Shown here: positions 23,437 through 30,923 of the stretch, piece by piece
Layout of the letters: the number at the start of each line of letters is the position of its first letter
How positions within the stretch are numbered: the first letter of the stretch is position 1
Source: JBAZKK01 sp041650795
GTDB lineage: Bacteria > Omnitrophota > Gorgyraeia > Gygaellales > Profunditerraquicolaceae
Assembly: GCA_041650795.1 (NCBI GenBank)
Contig: JBAZKK010000011.1
Coordinates: forward strand, 1-31,792
Length of the DNA: 31,792 nt
Direction of reading: 5' to 3'
Position numbers and translations under genes: made by a program
Notes under the pieces: model-generated
Told to the model about the DNA's origin: nothing
What the model saw: the letters and a program-made list of their open reading frames with translations, nothing else
Databases searched by the model: none

Positions 23437-24259
23437 GCAGTTGGCTGATGGTGCTTTTGAGGTTCTTGCGGTAGACAACCATGTCTATCAGGCCGTGCTC
23501 CAGCAAAAACTCCGAACGCTGAAAACCGGGTGGTAATTTCTGGCGGATGGTCTGCTCTATTACCCTCGGGCCGGTGAACCCTATCAAGGCCCTGGGTTCC
23601 GCAATGATTACGTCCCCTAAGCCTGCGAATGACGCCATCACGCCTGCCATGGTAGGATTGGTCAGGACCGAGATAAAAGCCAGGCCGGCCTTATGATGAT
23701 AGCTCAACGCTGCCGATGTCTTTGCCATCTGCATCAGGCTATACATACCCTCGTACATCCGCGCGCCCCCGCCGGAACCGGAAACGATAATAACCGGAAC
23801 CTTATTCCTGGTTGCGGCCTCTATTGCGCGGGTAATCTTTTCTCCTACCACCGACCCCATGGAACCCATGATAAAACGCGAATCCGTAACCGCAATAATG
23901 ACCTTTTTGTTATCCAAAAACCCCTCCCCCGTGACGGCGGCATCCTTTAGGCCGGTGGCTGCCTGGTCCTGCGCCAATTTTTCCTTATAGGTCTTCGGAC
24001 CCTGAAAACCCAGGGGATCGGTTGAAATCATATCGCGGTCATGCTCCTGAAAAGTTGCGGGATCAAGGAGGGTAGTTATTCTTTCGTAGGAATTTAAGGT
24101 AAAGTGATAATTACACTTAGGACAAACCCTGAGATTCTCTTCGAGGGTCTTACTATAGAGCACTTCAGAACACTCTTCGCATTTAGTCCAGAGTCCGTCA
24201 GGTATATCCTTTTTTTTAAGCCGTACGATAGTATATTTTGGTTTTCCAAACAGAGCCAT
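23420..24259 (-). CDS. accD: Acetyl-CoA carboxylase carboxyltransferase subunit beta
   Basis: With AccA it transfers the carboxyl group from biotin to acetyl-CoA, the first step of fatty acid synthesis. The N-terminal zinc ribbon has C27, C30, C46 and C49. The crotonase-like domain shows VTDSRFIMGSMGSVVGEKI, SGSGGGARMYEGMYSLMQM (each a separate block), LTNPTMAGVMASFA and FTGPRVIEQTI. The length (279) is normal. The ATG is 3 bases after the DUF1015 stop, so it is the last gene carried on the heat-shock transcript unless an internal promoter exists. accA is not in the window. Confidence 0.95.
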   Translation of the reverse strand: MALFGKPKYTIVRLKKKDIPDGLWTKCEECSEVLYSKTLEENLRVCPKCNYHFTLNSYERITTLLDPATFQEHDRDMISTDPLGFQGPKTYKEKLAQDQAATGLKDAAVTGEGFLDNKKVIIAVTDSRFIMGSMGSVVGEKITRAIEAATRNKVPVIIVSGSGGGARMYEGMYSLMQMAKTSAALSYHHKAGLAFISVLTNPTMAGVMASFAGLGDVIIAEPRALIGFTGPRVIEQTIRQKLPPGFQRSEFLLEHGLIDMVVYRKNLKSTISQLLDYLD

Positions 24260-24262
24260 AAC

Positions 24263-25558
24263 TTACTGCGCTCCTTTATGTTCGGAGTGTTTATTGATTA
24301 CCAGCCCCGAGAGGACCTTGGGGTAAAAATAGGTAGATTTTGCAGGCATCTTATGTCCGCTTAAGGCTACCGAAATAATCTGTTTTACCTTTACCGGATT
24401 CAGGAAAAAGGCGATATTGGATTCATCACGGTCAACCTCGCGTATGAATTCCTCGGCATCGCTGCTAAAACTGATGCGCTCCTTATCTTCCAGGGGAATG
24501 CCCAGGACATCATTGAGGATAAGGTAATTCAATATGGATACGTCAAGTGAACGGTATTCCTTGGGCTTGTCTTTAATCATCTTATCGAGCAACTTTACGT
24601 TTTTTAAACGTATCAGCCGGAATTTCCTGTCTTTATACATACCGATGATGTGTTCGCTCCTGCCGGCCTTCTCCAGAAGAAAGAAGAAACGCGCCTTGTC
24701 CTTTATCTCCTCAACGTCAAAATTCACTTTAAGCTGCCCGATAAAATCCTGCATGTTAAAAACGCCTTGAAATTTTACCAAGCGGTGGATAGGCAGCACT
24801 ACCAGCCCCAATGATTCTATATTGGTAAAGTATGCCATTACGTAATTAAAACTCGATTCTTCGGGAAGGCCCCCCAACCTCTCCTTCATCTCGTCGCGGA
24901 AAGCGCAGGCGACCTCGTAACGGTGGTGACCGTCGGCAATAAAGATATCCTCGCCGGTCATCTTGGCCTGCATATCGGCCAGAACCGCAGGATCATCGAT
25001 CCTCCAGAGCTTGTGCACTTCCTTATCCTCAGAGGTAACCTCAATAAAAGGCTCCTTGTCCCGGATGCGCTGCTCGTATAAGCGCGGGATAATGCGCTTG
25101 CGGTCCCAGAACAACACAAAGATGGGGCTGAGGTTCGCCTTGAGGCGACGTATCAATTTCAACCTGTCTTCCTTGGCGGCGCTGCGGGTATTCTCATGGG
25201 CAAAGGCAGAAGTGCTCTTATCACCAAGGTGCAGGAGAGCGATAAACCCCAGGCGCGTCTTTCTTTCGCCCCTTAAGTAATATTGATGGCTGTAGAAATA
25301 GATTGCCGGCGAGGAGTCTTCGAGAAGTATCCCGTCGCTTTGCCACTTTTTGAAATGACCAGCTGCGCGGCGGTACTTGTCTTCCCCGGGGATATCCTTT
25401 CCAAGAATGATATGAATAAAATTACGGTGGTCCAGCCGATGCAGGGATTCTTGCTTAAGGGGAGAAATCACGTCATAGGGAGGGCAAACGACCTTAGAGA
25501 GGTCCTTGATTTTTTCCTTATTGTAACTAATTGCCTTAAAAGGCCTTATCTTCGCCAT
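24263..25558 (-). CDS. DUF1015 family protein
   Basis: Belongs to a widespread family of unknown function, recognisable by IRPFKAISYN at the start, CPPYDVIS at 25-32, HENT at 121-124, IADGHHRYEVA at 207-217, and the block YVMAYFTNIESLGLVVLPIHR. The 431 residues are the usual full length. The GHHR loop resembles the nucleotide-binding loop of ParB/sulfiredoxin folds, which hints at a phosphotransfer or nucleotide role, but I assign none. It overlaps the VanZ-like gene by 13 bases and is 3 bases from accD. Relatives are often found near serine or phosphoglycerate metabolism genes; here no such gene is next to it. Confidence 0.85.
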   Translation of the reverse strand: MAKIRPFKAISYNKEKIKDLSKVVCPPYDVISPLKQESLHRLDHRNFIHIILGKDIPGEDKYRRAAGHFKKWQSDGILLEDSSPAIYFYSHQYYLRGERKTRLGFIALLHLGDKSTSAFAHENTRSAAKEDRLKLIRRLKANLSPIFVLFWDRKRIIPRLYEQRIRDKEPFIEVTSEDKEVHKLWRIDDPAVLADMQAKMTGEDIFIADGHHRYEVACAFRDEMKERLGGLPEESSFNYVMAYFTNIESLGLVVLPIHRLVKFQGVFNMQDFIGQLKVNFDVEEIKDKARFFFLLEKAGRSEHIIGMYKDRKFRLIRLKNVKLLDKMIKDKPKEYRSLDVSILNYLILNDVLGIPLEDKERISFSSDAEEFIREVDRDESNIAFFLNPVKVKQIISVALSGHKMPAKSTYFYPKVLSGLVINKHSEHKGAQ

Positions 25559-25932
25559 AGATAAAACATATTCGCCGTCATTATACCCAGCGCATCATAC
25601 GTTGTGTCCGCAAAAGAGGCATTGCGGCCCGGGACAAAAGACTGGTGCAGTTCATCGATTATCGCATATATCAACGTAAAAGTAAATATCAAAAAGAGGC
25701 GGCTGTAACCGGAGTGCCTCCGATGATAAACCCGCCAGGCGCGGTTGATTAAAACGGCGAATATCAGATATTCCAGGAAATGAAAAACTGCATCCTGGCA
25801 AGGAAACAAACTTGCTATATTAGTGCCCGGGATTGAAGAAAAAACGAAAATCGCTGTCGCCCAGGCAAAAACAGGCAGCCAGTATCCCGCAAACTGCTTC
25901 CGCGGGCCGCTCCTATTTGCAACCGCAGCCAT
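25546..25932 (-). CDS. VanZ-like membrane protein
   Basis: A small integral membrane protein of 128 residues with about four hydrophobic segments (near 17-35, 46-63, 77-92, 108-125). The family pattern is visible: SSIPG at 32-36, HFLEYLIFAVLINRAW, and the acidic block DELHQSFVPGRNASFADTTYDALG. The namesake gives low-level teicoplanin resistance; most members have no known job and need not concern antibiotics. It overlaps the zinc-ribbon gene before it by 20 bases and DUF1015 after it by 13, so translation is probably coupled. AAGGG stands 4 bases before the ATG. Confidence 0.85.
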   Translation of the reverse strand: MAAVANRSGPRKQFAGYWLPVFAWATAIFVFSSIPGTNIASLFPCQDAVFHFLEYLIFAVLINRAWRVYHRRHSGYSRLFLIFTFTLIYAIIDELHQSFVPGRNASFADTTYDALGIMTANMFYLWRR

Positions 25933-26188
25933 CGCACCCTTCTTTTTTAGCGGCGCAGGCAGCGGATGGGGAGTCTTTTTTCTTGGAAGGGTCGCTTTGG
26001 GGTTTGCCTTTGCGGTAATCAGTGGCGTAAAAACCGGGCCCCTTGAAGATGATGCCCGTGCCGCTGCCTATAAGGCGGCGTACGCCCTTCTTGCATTTAG
26101 GGCATTCCCCGAGCGGCTTATCGCTCATCTTTTGAAATGCCTCAAATTTATATCCGCAGCTCGTGCATTCGTATTCATAGGTAGGCAT
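25913..26188 (-). CDS. FmdB-type zinc ribbon protein
   Basis: A small putative regulatory or metal-binding protein of 91 residues. It opens MPTYEYECTSCGYKFEAFQ and continues GECPKCKKGVRRLIG, the CxxC-CxxC zinc ribbon of the FmdB family, then GIIFKGPGFYATDY, typical of it. The tail after a charged linker is cysteine-rich (CAAKKEGCDGCGCK), which could bind a second metal. I placed the start at the ATG at 26188 because the family begins MPTYEY; it lies one base after the dnaJ stop, and the 14-codon extension upstream overlaps dnaJ. Position after dnaJ suggests stress-linked expression, by inference. Confidence 0.87.
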   Translation of the reverse strand: MPTYEYECTSCGYKFEAFQKMSDKPLGECPKCKKGVRRLIGSGTGIIFKGPGFYATDYRKGKPQSDPSKKKDSPSAACAAKKEGCDGCGCK

Positions 26189-26189
26189 G

Positions 26190-27305
26190 CTAAAACATCC
26201 CCTCTCCGGATAATCTTGCAAACTCTTCAATTAACCTGCGCTGTTGTGAATTGAGGCGTGTAGGTATCTCGACATTAACCCTCACCAGTTCGTCTCCCGC
26301 CGGCCCGCCGCGCAGGTCAGCTACGCCCTTATATTTAAGGCGAAAAACCTTATTGCTCTGGGTGCCGGCAGGTATCTTCATTTTAACCTTGCCGCTTAAG
26401 GTCGGAACCTCTATCTCGCCTCCTAAAATAGCCTTTACCAGGCTTATCCTGACTTCCGTAAGGATATCCTTCTGGTGCCTCTGGAAAACCGGATGTGGCC
26501 GCACCTGGAGGATAACGTAAAGGTCCCCCTTGCTGGCAGCCCCTGCCTCTCCTTCTCCGCGGATACGCAGGTGCGAGCCGTTATCAACTCCGGCGGGAAT
26601 CTTTATCTTCAGGTGGCGCGTGATTTTGGTGCGCCCTTCTCCGCGGCAATCCGGGCATGGGGCAGTAACGATATAGCCCTCTCCGCCGCAACGCGAACAT
26701 GTGGTAGCAACCTGAAAATAACCGTTAGAGCTAATCATGCGGCCTGAACCCCGGCATTGCGGGCAGGCGGTCTTCTTGGAGCCGGGTTTTGCGCCGCTGC
26801 CGGAACAGGCAGCGCAGGTCTCATAACGCGGTATGGTAATCGTCTGCTCAGTGCCACTGGCTGCCTCTTCCAGGCTTATCTCGGTAGTAATCTCCAGGTC
26901 GCGTCCGCGCCTCTGGCGCCCTCCTCTTCTGGAAGTGCCCCTGAACATATTAAAACCCAAATCGCCGAATATCTCGTCAAAGAGGCCGCCGCCGAAGCCG
27001 AAATCCGAAAGGTCCTGGAATACGCTGCTGAAATCTGCGCCCTTGAATATATCTTCCTGGGCGTACCTCTGGTCTATTCCGGAATGGCCATACTGGTCAT
27101 AAAGGGCGCGTTTCTGCGAATCCGAAAGCACGGCGTAGGACTCGGATATCTCCTTGAACTTCTCTTCTGCCTCTTTTTTCTGCTCGGCAGGAACGCGGTC
27201 AGGATGATAGCGCAGGGCCAGCTCTCGATAGGCCTTCCTTATCTCATCCAGCGAAGCGCTCTTCTTAACGCCCAATATTTCGTAATAATCACGCTTGGTG
27301 GTCAT
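26190..27305 (-). CDS. dnaJ: Chaperone protein DnaJ (Hsp40)
   Basis: Brings unfolded proteins to DnaK and stimulates its ATPase. From the chosen start: J domain at about 1-70 with YHPDR (HPD), a Gly/Phe-rich part with FGFGGGLFDEIFGD, four zinc repeats (CAACSGSG, CPQCRGSG, CSRCGGEG, CPDCRGEG), and the C-terminal substrate domain. The ATG at 27305 (MTTKRDYYEILGV) matches the family start, but its ribosome site is weak. A TTG 6 codons earlier (27323) has AGGGA close by, and that site is buried in the stem between dnaK and dnaJ. At 371 residues the length is normal. Confidence 0.94.
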   Translation of the reverse strand: MTTKRDYYEILGVKKSASLDEIRKAYRELALRYHPDRVPAEQKKEAEEKFKEISESYAVLSDSQKRALYDQYGHSGIDQRYAQEDIFKGADFSSVFQDLSDFGFGGGLFDEIFGDLGFNMFRGTSRRGGRQRRGRDLEITTEISLEEAASGTEQTITIPRYETCAACSGSGAKPGSKKTACPQCRGSGRMISSNGYFQVATTCSRCGGEGYIVTAPCPDCRGEGRTKITRHLKIKIPAGVDNGSHLRIRGEGEAGAASKGDLYVILQVRPHPVFQRHQKDILTEVRISLVKAILGGEIEVPTLSGKVKMKIPAGTQSNKVFRLKYKGVADLRGGPAGDELVRVNVEIPTRLNSQQRRLIEEFARLSGEGMF

Positions 27306-27312
27306 CTTCGTT

Positions 27313-27362
27313 AAAAATGTCAAAATCCCTGCGGGAATTAATGCAGGGATTTGACGTTTTTT
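27313..27362 (-). terminator. Stem-loop between dnaK and dnaJ, attenuator-like
   Basis: Arms 27319-27332 (GTCAAAATCCCTGC) and 27343-27355 (GCAGGGATTTGAC) pair over 13 bp with one bulged A and a 10-base loop. T-runs flank it on both strands (minus: ATTTTTAA; plus: GTTTTTT), so it could end or weaken transcription either way. In the dnaK direction it would lower dnaJ relative to dnaK and also hides the AGGGA before dnaJ. Confidence 0.75.
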
Positions 27363-27379
27363 GTGTAATATCCAAACCT

Positions 27380-29314
27380 TTACTTCTTGTTATTGTCCTC
27401 TTCTTTATATTCGGCGTCGATGATATCCTCGCTCTTTCCTTTTTGGCCCTGCTCGCCGCTTACGTCATCCTTGCCGGCTGCCTGTCCTGAAGGGCCCTGC
27501 TGCGCCCCTGCCTGCTGTTTATTGGCTGCAGCCTGCTTATAAACCTCCTCCGCAAGCTTATGGGCAGACTTGGTAAGGTCATCCATGCCTTTCTTAATCC
27601 TGTCAACATTCTTGTCCTTGATGGCAGACTTCAAGTCGTTAATCTTGGCCTCGATATCCGAGCGCTCTGCCTGGCTGACCTTATCACCGTAATCCTTAAG
27701 GGACTTCTCAGTGGCATAAACGAGGTTGTCCGCCTGGTTAATAGCCTCTACCTCTTCTTTCTTCTTGGCGTCTTCGCCGGCGAACTTCTCGGCATCACGC
27801 ACCATCTTATCTATCTCTTCCTTGGAAAGCTTCTTGGGAGCGGTGATGCGGATGGATTGCTCCTTGCCGGTGCCGAGGTCCTTGGCTGAAACATGCACGA
27901 TGCCGTTGGCATCGATATCAAAGGCAACCTCAACCTGCGGAACACCCCGCGGCGCAGCCGGGATACCGACTAAGTCAAACCTCCCCAATTCCACATTTCC
28001 CTCGGCATCAGCCATCGGCCTCTCGCCCTGGATAACACGAATGGTAACCGCGGTCTGGTTATCAGCGGCAGTAGAAAATATCTGGCTCTTCCTGGTAGGT
28101 ATGGTGGTATTCCTTTCGATGAGCTTGGTGTTTACCCCGCCTAATGTCTCAATGCCCAGCGAAAGCGGAGTAACGTCCAAGAGAAGCACATCCTTGACAT
28201 CCCCCTTGATAATGGCGGCCTGGATAGCGGCCCCCATTGCCACGCATTCCATAGGGTCTACCCCGCGCTCAATCTTCTTGCCGAAATAGTCCTCCACGAA
28301 CTTCTGCACAATCGGCATGCGGGTAGGCCCGCCTACCATGATAATCTTATCCACCACCTTATCGCCGAAAGCGATGCCTTCTTTCTCAAATGCGGCCTTG
28401 GCATCGGCTAATGCCCTCTCCAGCGGCTCGCGGCACCTCTCAACGATAGGCCCCACCAACTCCTCGAGTTTGGCGCGGTTGATGGACATCGTAAGGTGTT
28501 TAGGCCCTCCGGCATCAGCGGTAATGAAAGGAAGGTTGATATCCGTGGTGAGCGTGCTGGACAATTCCACCTTGGCCTTCTCAGCTGCTTCGCGCAGGCG
28601 CTGCATCGCCATCCTGTCGTTTTTGAGGTCTATGCCGGTCTCGCGCTTGAACTGTCCGGCGATATGGTCGATTAAGGCGTTATCCATATCGGTGCCTCCC
28701 AGCTGGGTATCACCGCTGGTGGCCATGACCTTGAAGCCCCCCTCTTTCCACATTTCCATGATAGTGACGTCGAGCGTGCCGCCTCCGAAGTCAAAAACCA
28801 GGATCTTTAATTCCTTGCCCGCTTTCTCCAGGCCATAGGCAAGGCAGGCTGCCGTAGGCTCGTTGATAATCCTTAGAACCTTCAGGCCGGCAATCTCGCC
28901 TGCGTCCTTGGTAGCGGTCCTCTGGTTATCGTCGAAGTATGCGGGACAGGTTATCACCGCCTCCTCGACCTTATCCCCCAGATACGCCTCGGCATCCTGT
29001 TTTATCTTCTGCAGGATAAAGGCCGATATCTGCTGCGGGGTATATTCCTTACCGTGGACCTTGAACTTGTAATCAGTCCCCATCTTGCGCTTTGCGGCCT
29101 GGATTGTCCCTTCAGGGTTAATAGCTGCCTGGCGCCTTGCCGGCTCCCCTACCAGCCGCTGACCCTCCTTGGTAAAAGCAACGTAGGAAGGAAACGCCTT
29201 CCCGGATGCCACCCCTGCCCCTTCTGCCGAAGGGATGATTACCGGCCTGCCGCCTTCCATTACCGCGGCTGCAGAGTTGGAAGTACCCAAATCAATTCCG
29301 ATTATCTTTGCCAT
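27380..29314 (-). CDS. dnaK: Chaperone protein DnaK (Hsp70)
   Basis: ATP-driven chaperone for nascent and stress-damaged proteins. The nucleotide-binding domain (about 1-380) starts MAKIIGIDLGTSNSAAAVMEGG (two parts) and carries IINEPTAACLAYGL, FDFGGGTLDVTI and MVGGPTRMPIV. The linker DVLLLDVTPLSLGIET leads into the substrate domain, and the tail ends with GKSEDIIDAEYKEED, the usual bacterial DnaK end, after an Ala/Gln/Gly-rich stretch. At 644 residues it is full length. AAAGGAGG stands 8 bases before the ATG, directly after a 16-bp palindrome. It follows grpE with an unusually structured 118-base gap. Confidence 0.97.
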   Translation of the reverse strand: MAKIIGIDLGTSNSAAAVMEGGRPVIIPSAEGAGVASGKAFPSYVAFTKEGQRLVGEPARRQAAINPEGTIQAAKRKMGTDYKFKVHGKEYTPQQISAFILQKIKQDAEAYLGDKVEEAVITCPAYFDDNQRTATKDAGEIAGLKVLRIINEPTAACLAYGLEKAGKELKILVFDFGGGTLDVTIMEMWKEGGFKVMATSGDTQLGGTDMDNALIDHIAGQFKRETGIDLKNDRMAMQRLREAAEKAKVELSSTLTTDINLPFITADAGGPKHLTMSINRAKLEELVGPIVERCREPLERALADAKAAFEKEGIAFGDKVVDKIIMVGGPTRMPIVQKFVEDYFGKKIERGVDPMECVAMGAAIQAAIIKGDVKDVLLLDVTPLSLGIETLGGVNTKLIERNTTIPTRKSQIFSTAADNQTAVTIRVIQGERPMADAEGNVELGRFDLVGIPAAPRGVPQVEVAFDIDANGIVHVSAKDLGTGKEQSIRITAPKKLSKEEIDKMVRDAEKFAGEDAKKKEEVEAINQADNLVYATEKSLKDYGDKVSQAERSDIEAKINDLKSAIKDKNVDRIKKGMDDLTKSAHKLAEEVYKQAAANKQQAGAQQGPSGQAAGKDDVSGEQGQKGKSEDIIDAEYKEEDNNKK

Positions 29315-29432
29315 ATCTTAATCCTCCTTTGTCCACGTGGACAACACCCGCGCAATTTCCGCCACGGGGCGAATACCGGCCAAATCATATCTGGGGCCAG
29401 GTGCCTCTTAGCGCGGGGTGCTTTAATTTACT
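29315..29432 (-). promoter_or_regulatory. Structured grpE-dnaK spacer with 16-bp palindrome
   Basis: No gene fits here. A closing stem pairs 345-353 with 411-420 of the 29xxx numbering (CACCCGCGC with GCGCGGGGTG, one bulge). Inside it are two hairpins: CGCC-ACGG-GGCG at 29360-29371 and CCGGCC/GGCCAG at 29376-29381 and 29395-29400. Between this fold and the dnaK ribosome site lies a perfect palindrome, TTGTCCACGTGGACAA, at 29329-29344. It could be an mRNA-stabilising or processing structure, a regulator site, or a dispersed repeat; I see no promoter in it. Confidence 0.6.
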
Positions 29433-30032
29433 TTATTTTTTCTCGCCCTCGCAGGGCGCGGATGTATTCTTAGAAACCTTAACCTTTGCGGTCCTGATGA
29501 CCCTTTCGTTTAAAAGGTACCCCTTCTGCAATTCTTCAACAATGGTATGTTCCGGCAGGCCCTTATCCTCTACCTGCATCAACGCCTCATGGTAATCGGG
29601 ATCAAAGGTCTTGCCTAAGGATTCCATGGGCTTGACGCCGTGCTCCTTAAGCATCTCATAGATATGCGCCAGAATCATCTCTACGCCCTTAAGGAACGCT
29701 GTTACGTCCTGGTGCTTGGACTGGGCGGACTCTACGGTGCGCTCCAAGTCATCTAAAACGTTAAGTAATTCAAGTATGAGCCCCTCGTTGGCGAACTTGA
29801 CAAAATCCTGCTTTTCCCTTTCCAGGCGCTTGCGGGTATTATCAAAATCCGCCTGAAGCCTAAGCAGCCTATCCCAATACTCCTTGGCCTTGCCCGCTTC
29901 CTCCTTGAGCCCGATGTATTCCTGCTCTGTAATGGTAGCGGGCTTATTCTCTTTGGAGCCCTTCTCTTCCTTGGGGGCTTCGTCTTTTTTGTGGCCGGCG
30001 TTATCGCCGGGTTCCTTTATATGCTCATGCAT
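29433..30032 (-). CDS. grpE: Nucleotide exchange factor GrpE
   Basis: Releases ADP from DnaK. The 199 residues have a charged, flexible N-terminus rich in Lys and Glu, a long coiled-coil helix at about 38-95 (LLRLQADFDNTRKRLEREKQ), and the C-terminal beta domain with GVKPMESLGKTFDPDYHEAL and LQKGYLLNERVIRTAKVKVS, the GrpE signature. The length is normal. It begins 4 bases after the hrcA stop with GGAGG in the end of hrcA, in the classic hrcA-grpE-dnaK-dnaJ order. Confidence 0.96.
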   Translation of the reverse strand: MHEHIKEPGDNAGHKKDEAPKEEKGSKENKPATITEQEYIGLKEEAGKAKEYWDRLLRLQADFDNTRKRLEREKQDFVKFANEGLILELLNVLDDLERTVESAQSKHQDVTAFLKGVEMILAHIYEMLKEHGVKPMESLGKTFDPDYHEALMQVEDKGLPEHTIVEELQKGYLLNERVIRTAKVKVSKNTSAPCEGEKK

Positions 30033-30036
30033 AATA

Positions 30037-30774
30037 TCAGATATCCTCCAGGGCCTCCGTCAACACATCGGAGACGTAATGCAAGGTCGGTATGATGTGC
30101 TGATACTGCATGCGCATCGGACCGAGGACTGCCACCCTACCCGAGGGTTTTTTCTTGACGGAATAACTCGAGACCGCCAGGGAACAATTCTTAATCTCCG
30201 GATACCCCAATTCCTCCCCGATATACACCTTGACCTTGCCTTCAAAATCGCGGTTTACGATATCCAGGAGGCTCTTCTTGCCTTCAATCATATTGATGAG
30301 CAGGCGCATGCGGGTGACGTCCTGAAATTCCGGCTGCTCCAGGATAAAACTTATCCCGCGGTAAAAAAGCCTGTCATGCCATTGCAGGAAAGAAACGATG
30401 CCGGCATAATGGGTGATGCCGGAAAGTATCTCCGAGGTCTTCTCCAGGACATCATCCAGCTTCCTGATCTGGCTGCGGTATTCCCTGACAATGCTGTCCT
30501 TCTCTTCATTCAAAAGTTCTATCTCTGAAAGCAGAAAATCCACGTAATAACGGTACCCTTTATTCGTGGGTATCCTGCCTCCGGAGGTGTAGGGATGGGT
30601 GATGTAACCGTTCTCCTCCAACTCCGAGAAGATATTCCTGATGGTAGCCGGACTTAGGTGGAATTCCTCGGCAATGTCATCGGAAGCCACCGGCGTGGCG
30701 TCTTTGATATAACGGTTGATGGTAGATGCCAGGACTGCCCTGCGCCGCGATTCATAATCCGTGTTTCTTACCAT
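30037..30774 (-). CDS. hrcA: Heat-inducible transcription repressor HrcA, short form
   Basis: Represses heat-shock genes by binding CIRCE. The winged helix-turn-helix fills about 1-75 (ASTINRYIKDATPVASDDIAEEF in two parts, LSPATIRNIFSELEENGYITHPYTSGGRIPTNKGYRYYVD likewise). The GAF-like effector domain follows, ending with GRVAVLGPMRMQYQHIIPTLHYVSDVLTEAL, the usual HrcA end. At 245 residues it is about 100 shorter than typical HrcA (near 340), and the shortfall lies in the middle, where others carry the dimerisation insert. Both ends are intact, so it looks like a compact form and not a broken gene. GAGG stands 7 bases before its ATG. A CIRCE element in its own leader indicates autorepression. 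Confidence 0.93.
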   Translation of the reverse strand: MVRNTDYESRRRAVLASTINRYIKDATPVASDDIAEEFHLSPATIRNIFSELEENGYITHPYTSGGRIPTNKGYRYYVDFLLSEIELLNEEKDSIVREYRSQIRKLDDVLEKTSEILSGITHYAGIVSFLQWHDRLFYRGISFILEQPEFQDVTRMRLLINMIEGKKSLLDIVNRDFEGKVKVYIGEELGYPEIKNCSLAVSSYSVKKKPSGRVAVLGPMRMQYQHIIPTLHYVSDVLTEALEDI

Positions 30775-30799
30775 ATAAAATCCTCTTTTGTTTATCGGG

Positions 30800-30826
30800 T
30801 TAGCACTCTCAATGAGAGAATGCTAA
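30800..30826. promoter_or_regulatory. CIRCE operator (HrcA binding site)
   Basis: TTAGCACTC, nine bases, GAATGCTAA: the CIRCE consensus TTAGCACTC-N9-GAGTGCTAA with a single changed base in the right arm. It spans the predicted transcription start and lies about 26 bases before the hrcA ATG. Confidence 0.95.
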
Positions 30827-30832
30827 ATGGTC

Positions 30833-30860
30833 ATTTTAACACAACTGCCTGCTTTGTCAA
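30833..30860 (-). promoter_or_regulatory. Sigma-70 promoter of the hrcA-grpE-dnaK-dnaJ unit
   Basis: A perfect TTGACA (plus 30855-30860) and TAAAAT (30833-30838) are 16 bases apart on the minus strand; TGT just before the -10 makes it an extended type. The predicted start near 30826 falls on the edge of CIRCE, as expected for HrcA repression. Confidence 0.85.
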
Positions 30861-30864
30861 CCAC

Positions 30865-30923
30865 AGAAACACTTTCCAACCCAAAGCGAAAACACTTTCC
30901 GAGCTAATCTGGAAAGTGTTTCT
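30865..30923. repeat. Array of three 13-bp near-palindromes at 23-bp period (clpB/hrcA boundary)
   Basis: Arms start at 30865 (AGAAACACTTTCC), 30888 (GAAAACACTTTCC, one base off) and 30911 (GGAAAGTGTTTCT), again exactly 23 bp apart, with spacers AACCCAAAGC and GAGCTAATCT. Read on the minus strand the spacers are AGATTAGCTC (type A) and GCTTTGGGTT (type B), so this array is inverted relative to the one at 518-599. It fills the gap from the clpB stop codon to 5 bases before the hrcA -35 box. Confidence 0.85.

Noticed and set aside
25546..25932. Antibiotic resistance gene (VanZ)
   Set aside because: Membership of the VanZ-like family does not show resistance; no vanRSHAX genes are nearby and the gene is embedded in a housekeeping unit.
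26189..26230. Longer start for the FmdB-type protein
   Set aside because: The added 14 residues overlap dnaJ and are absent from the family start MPTYEY.
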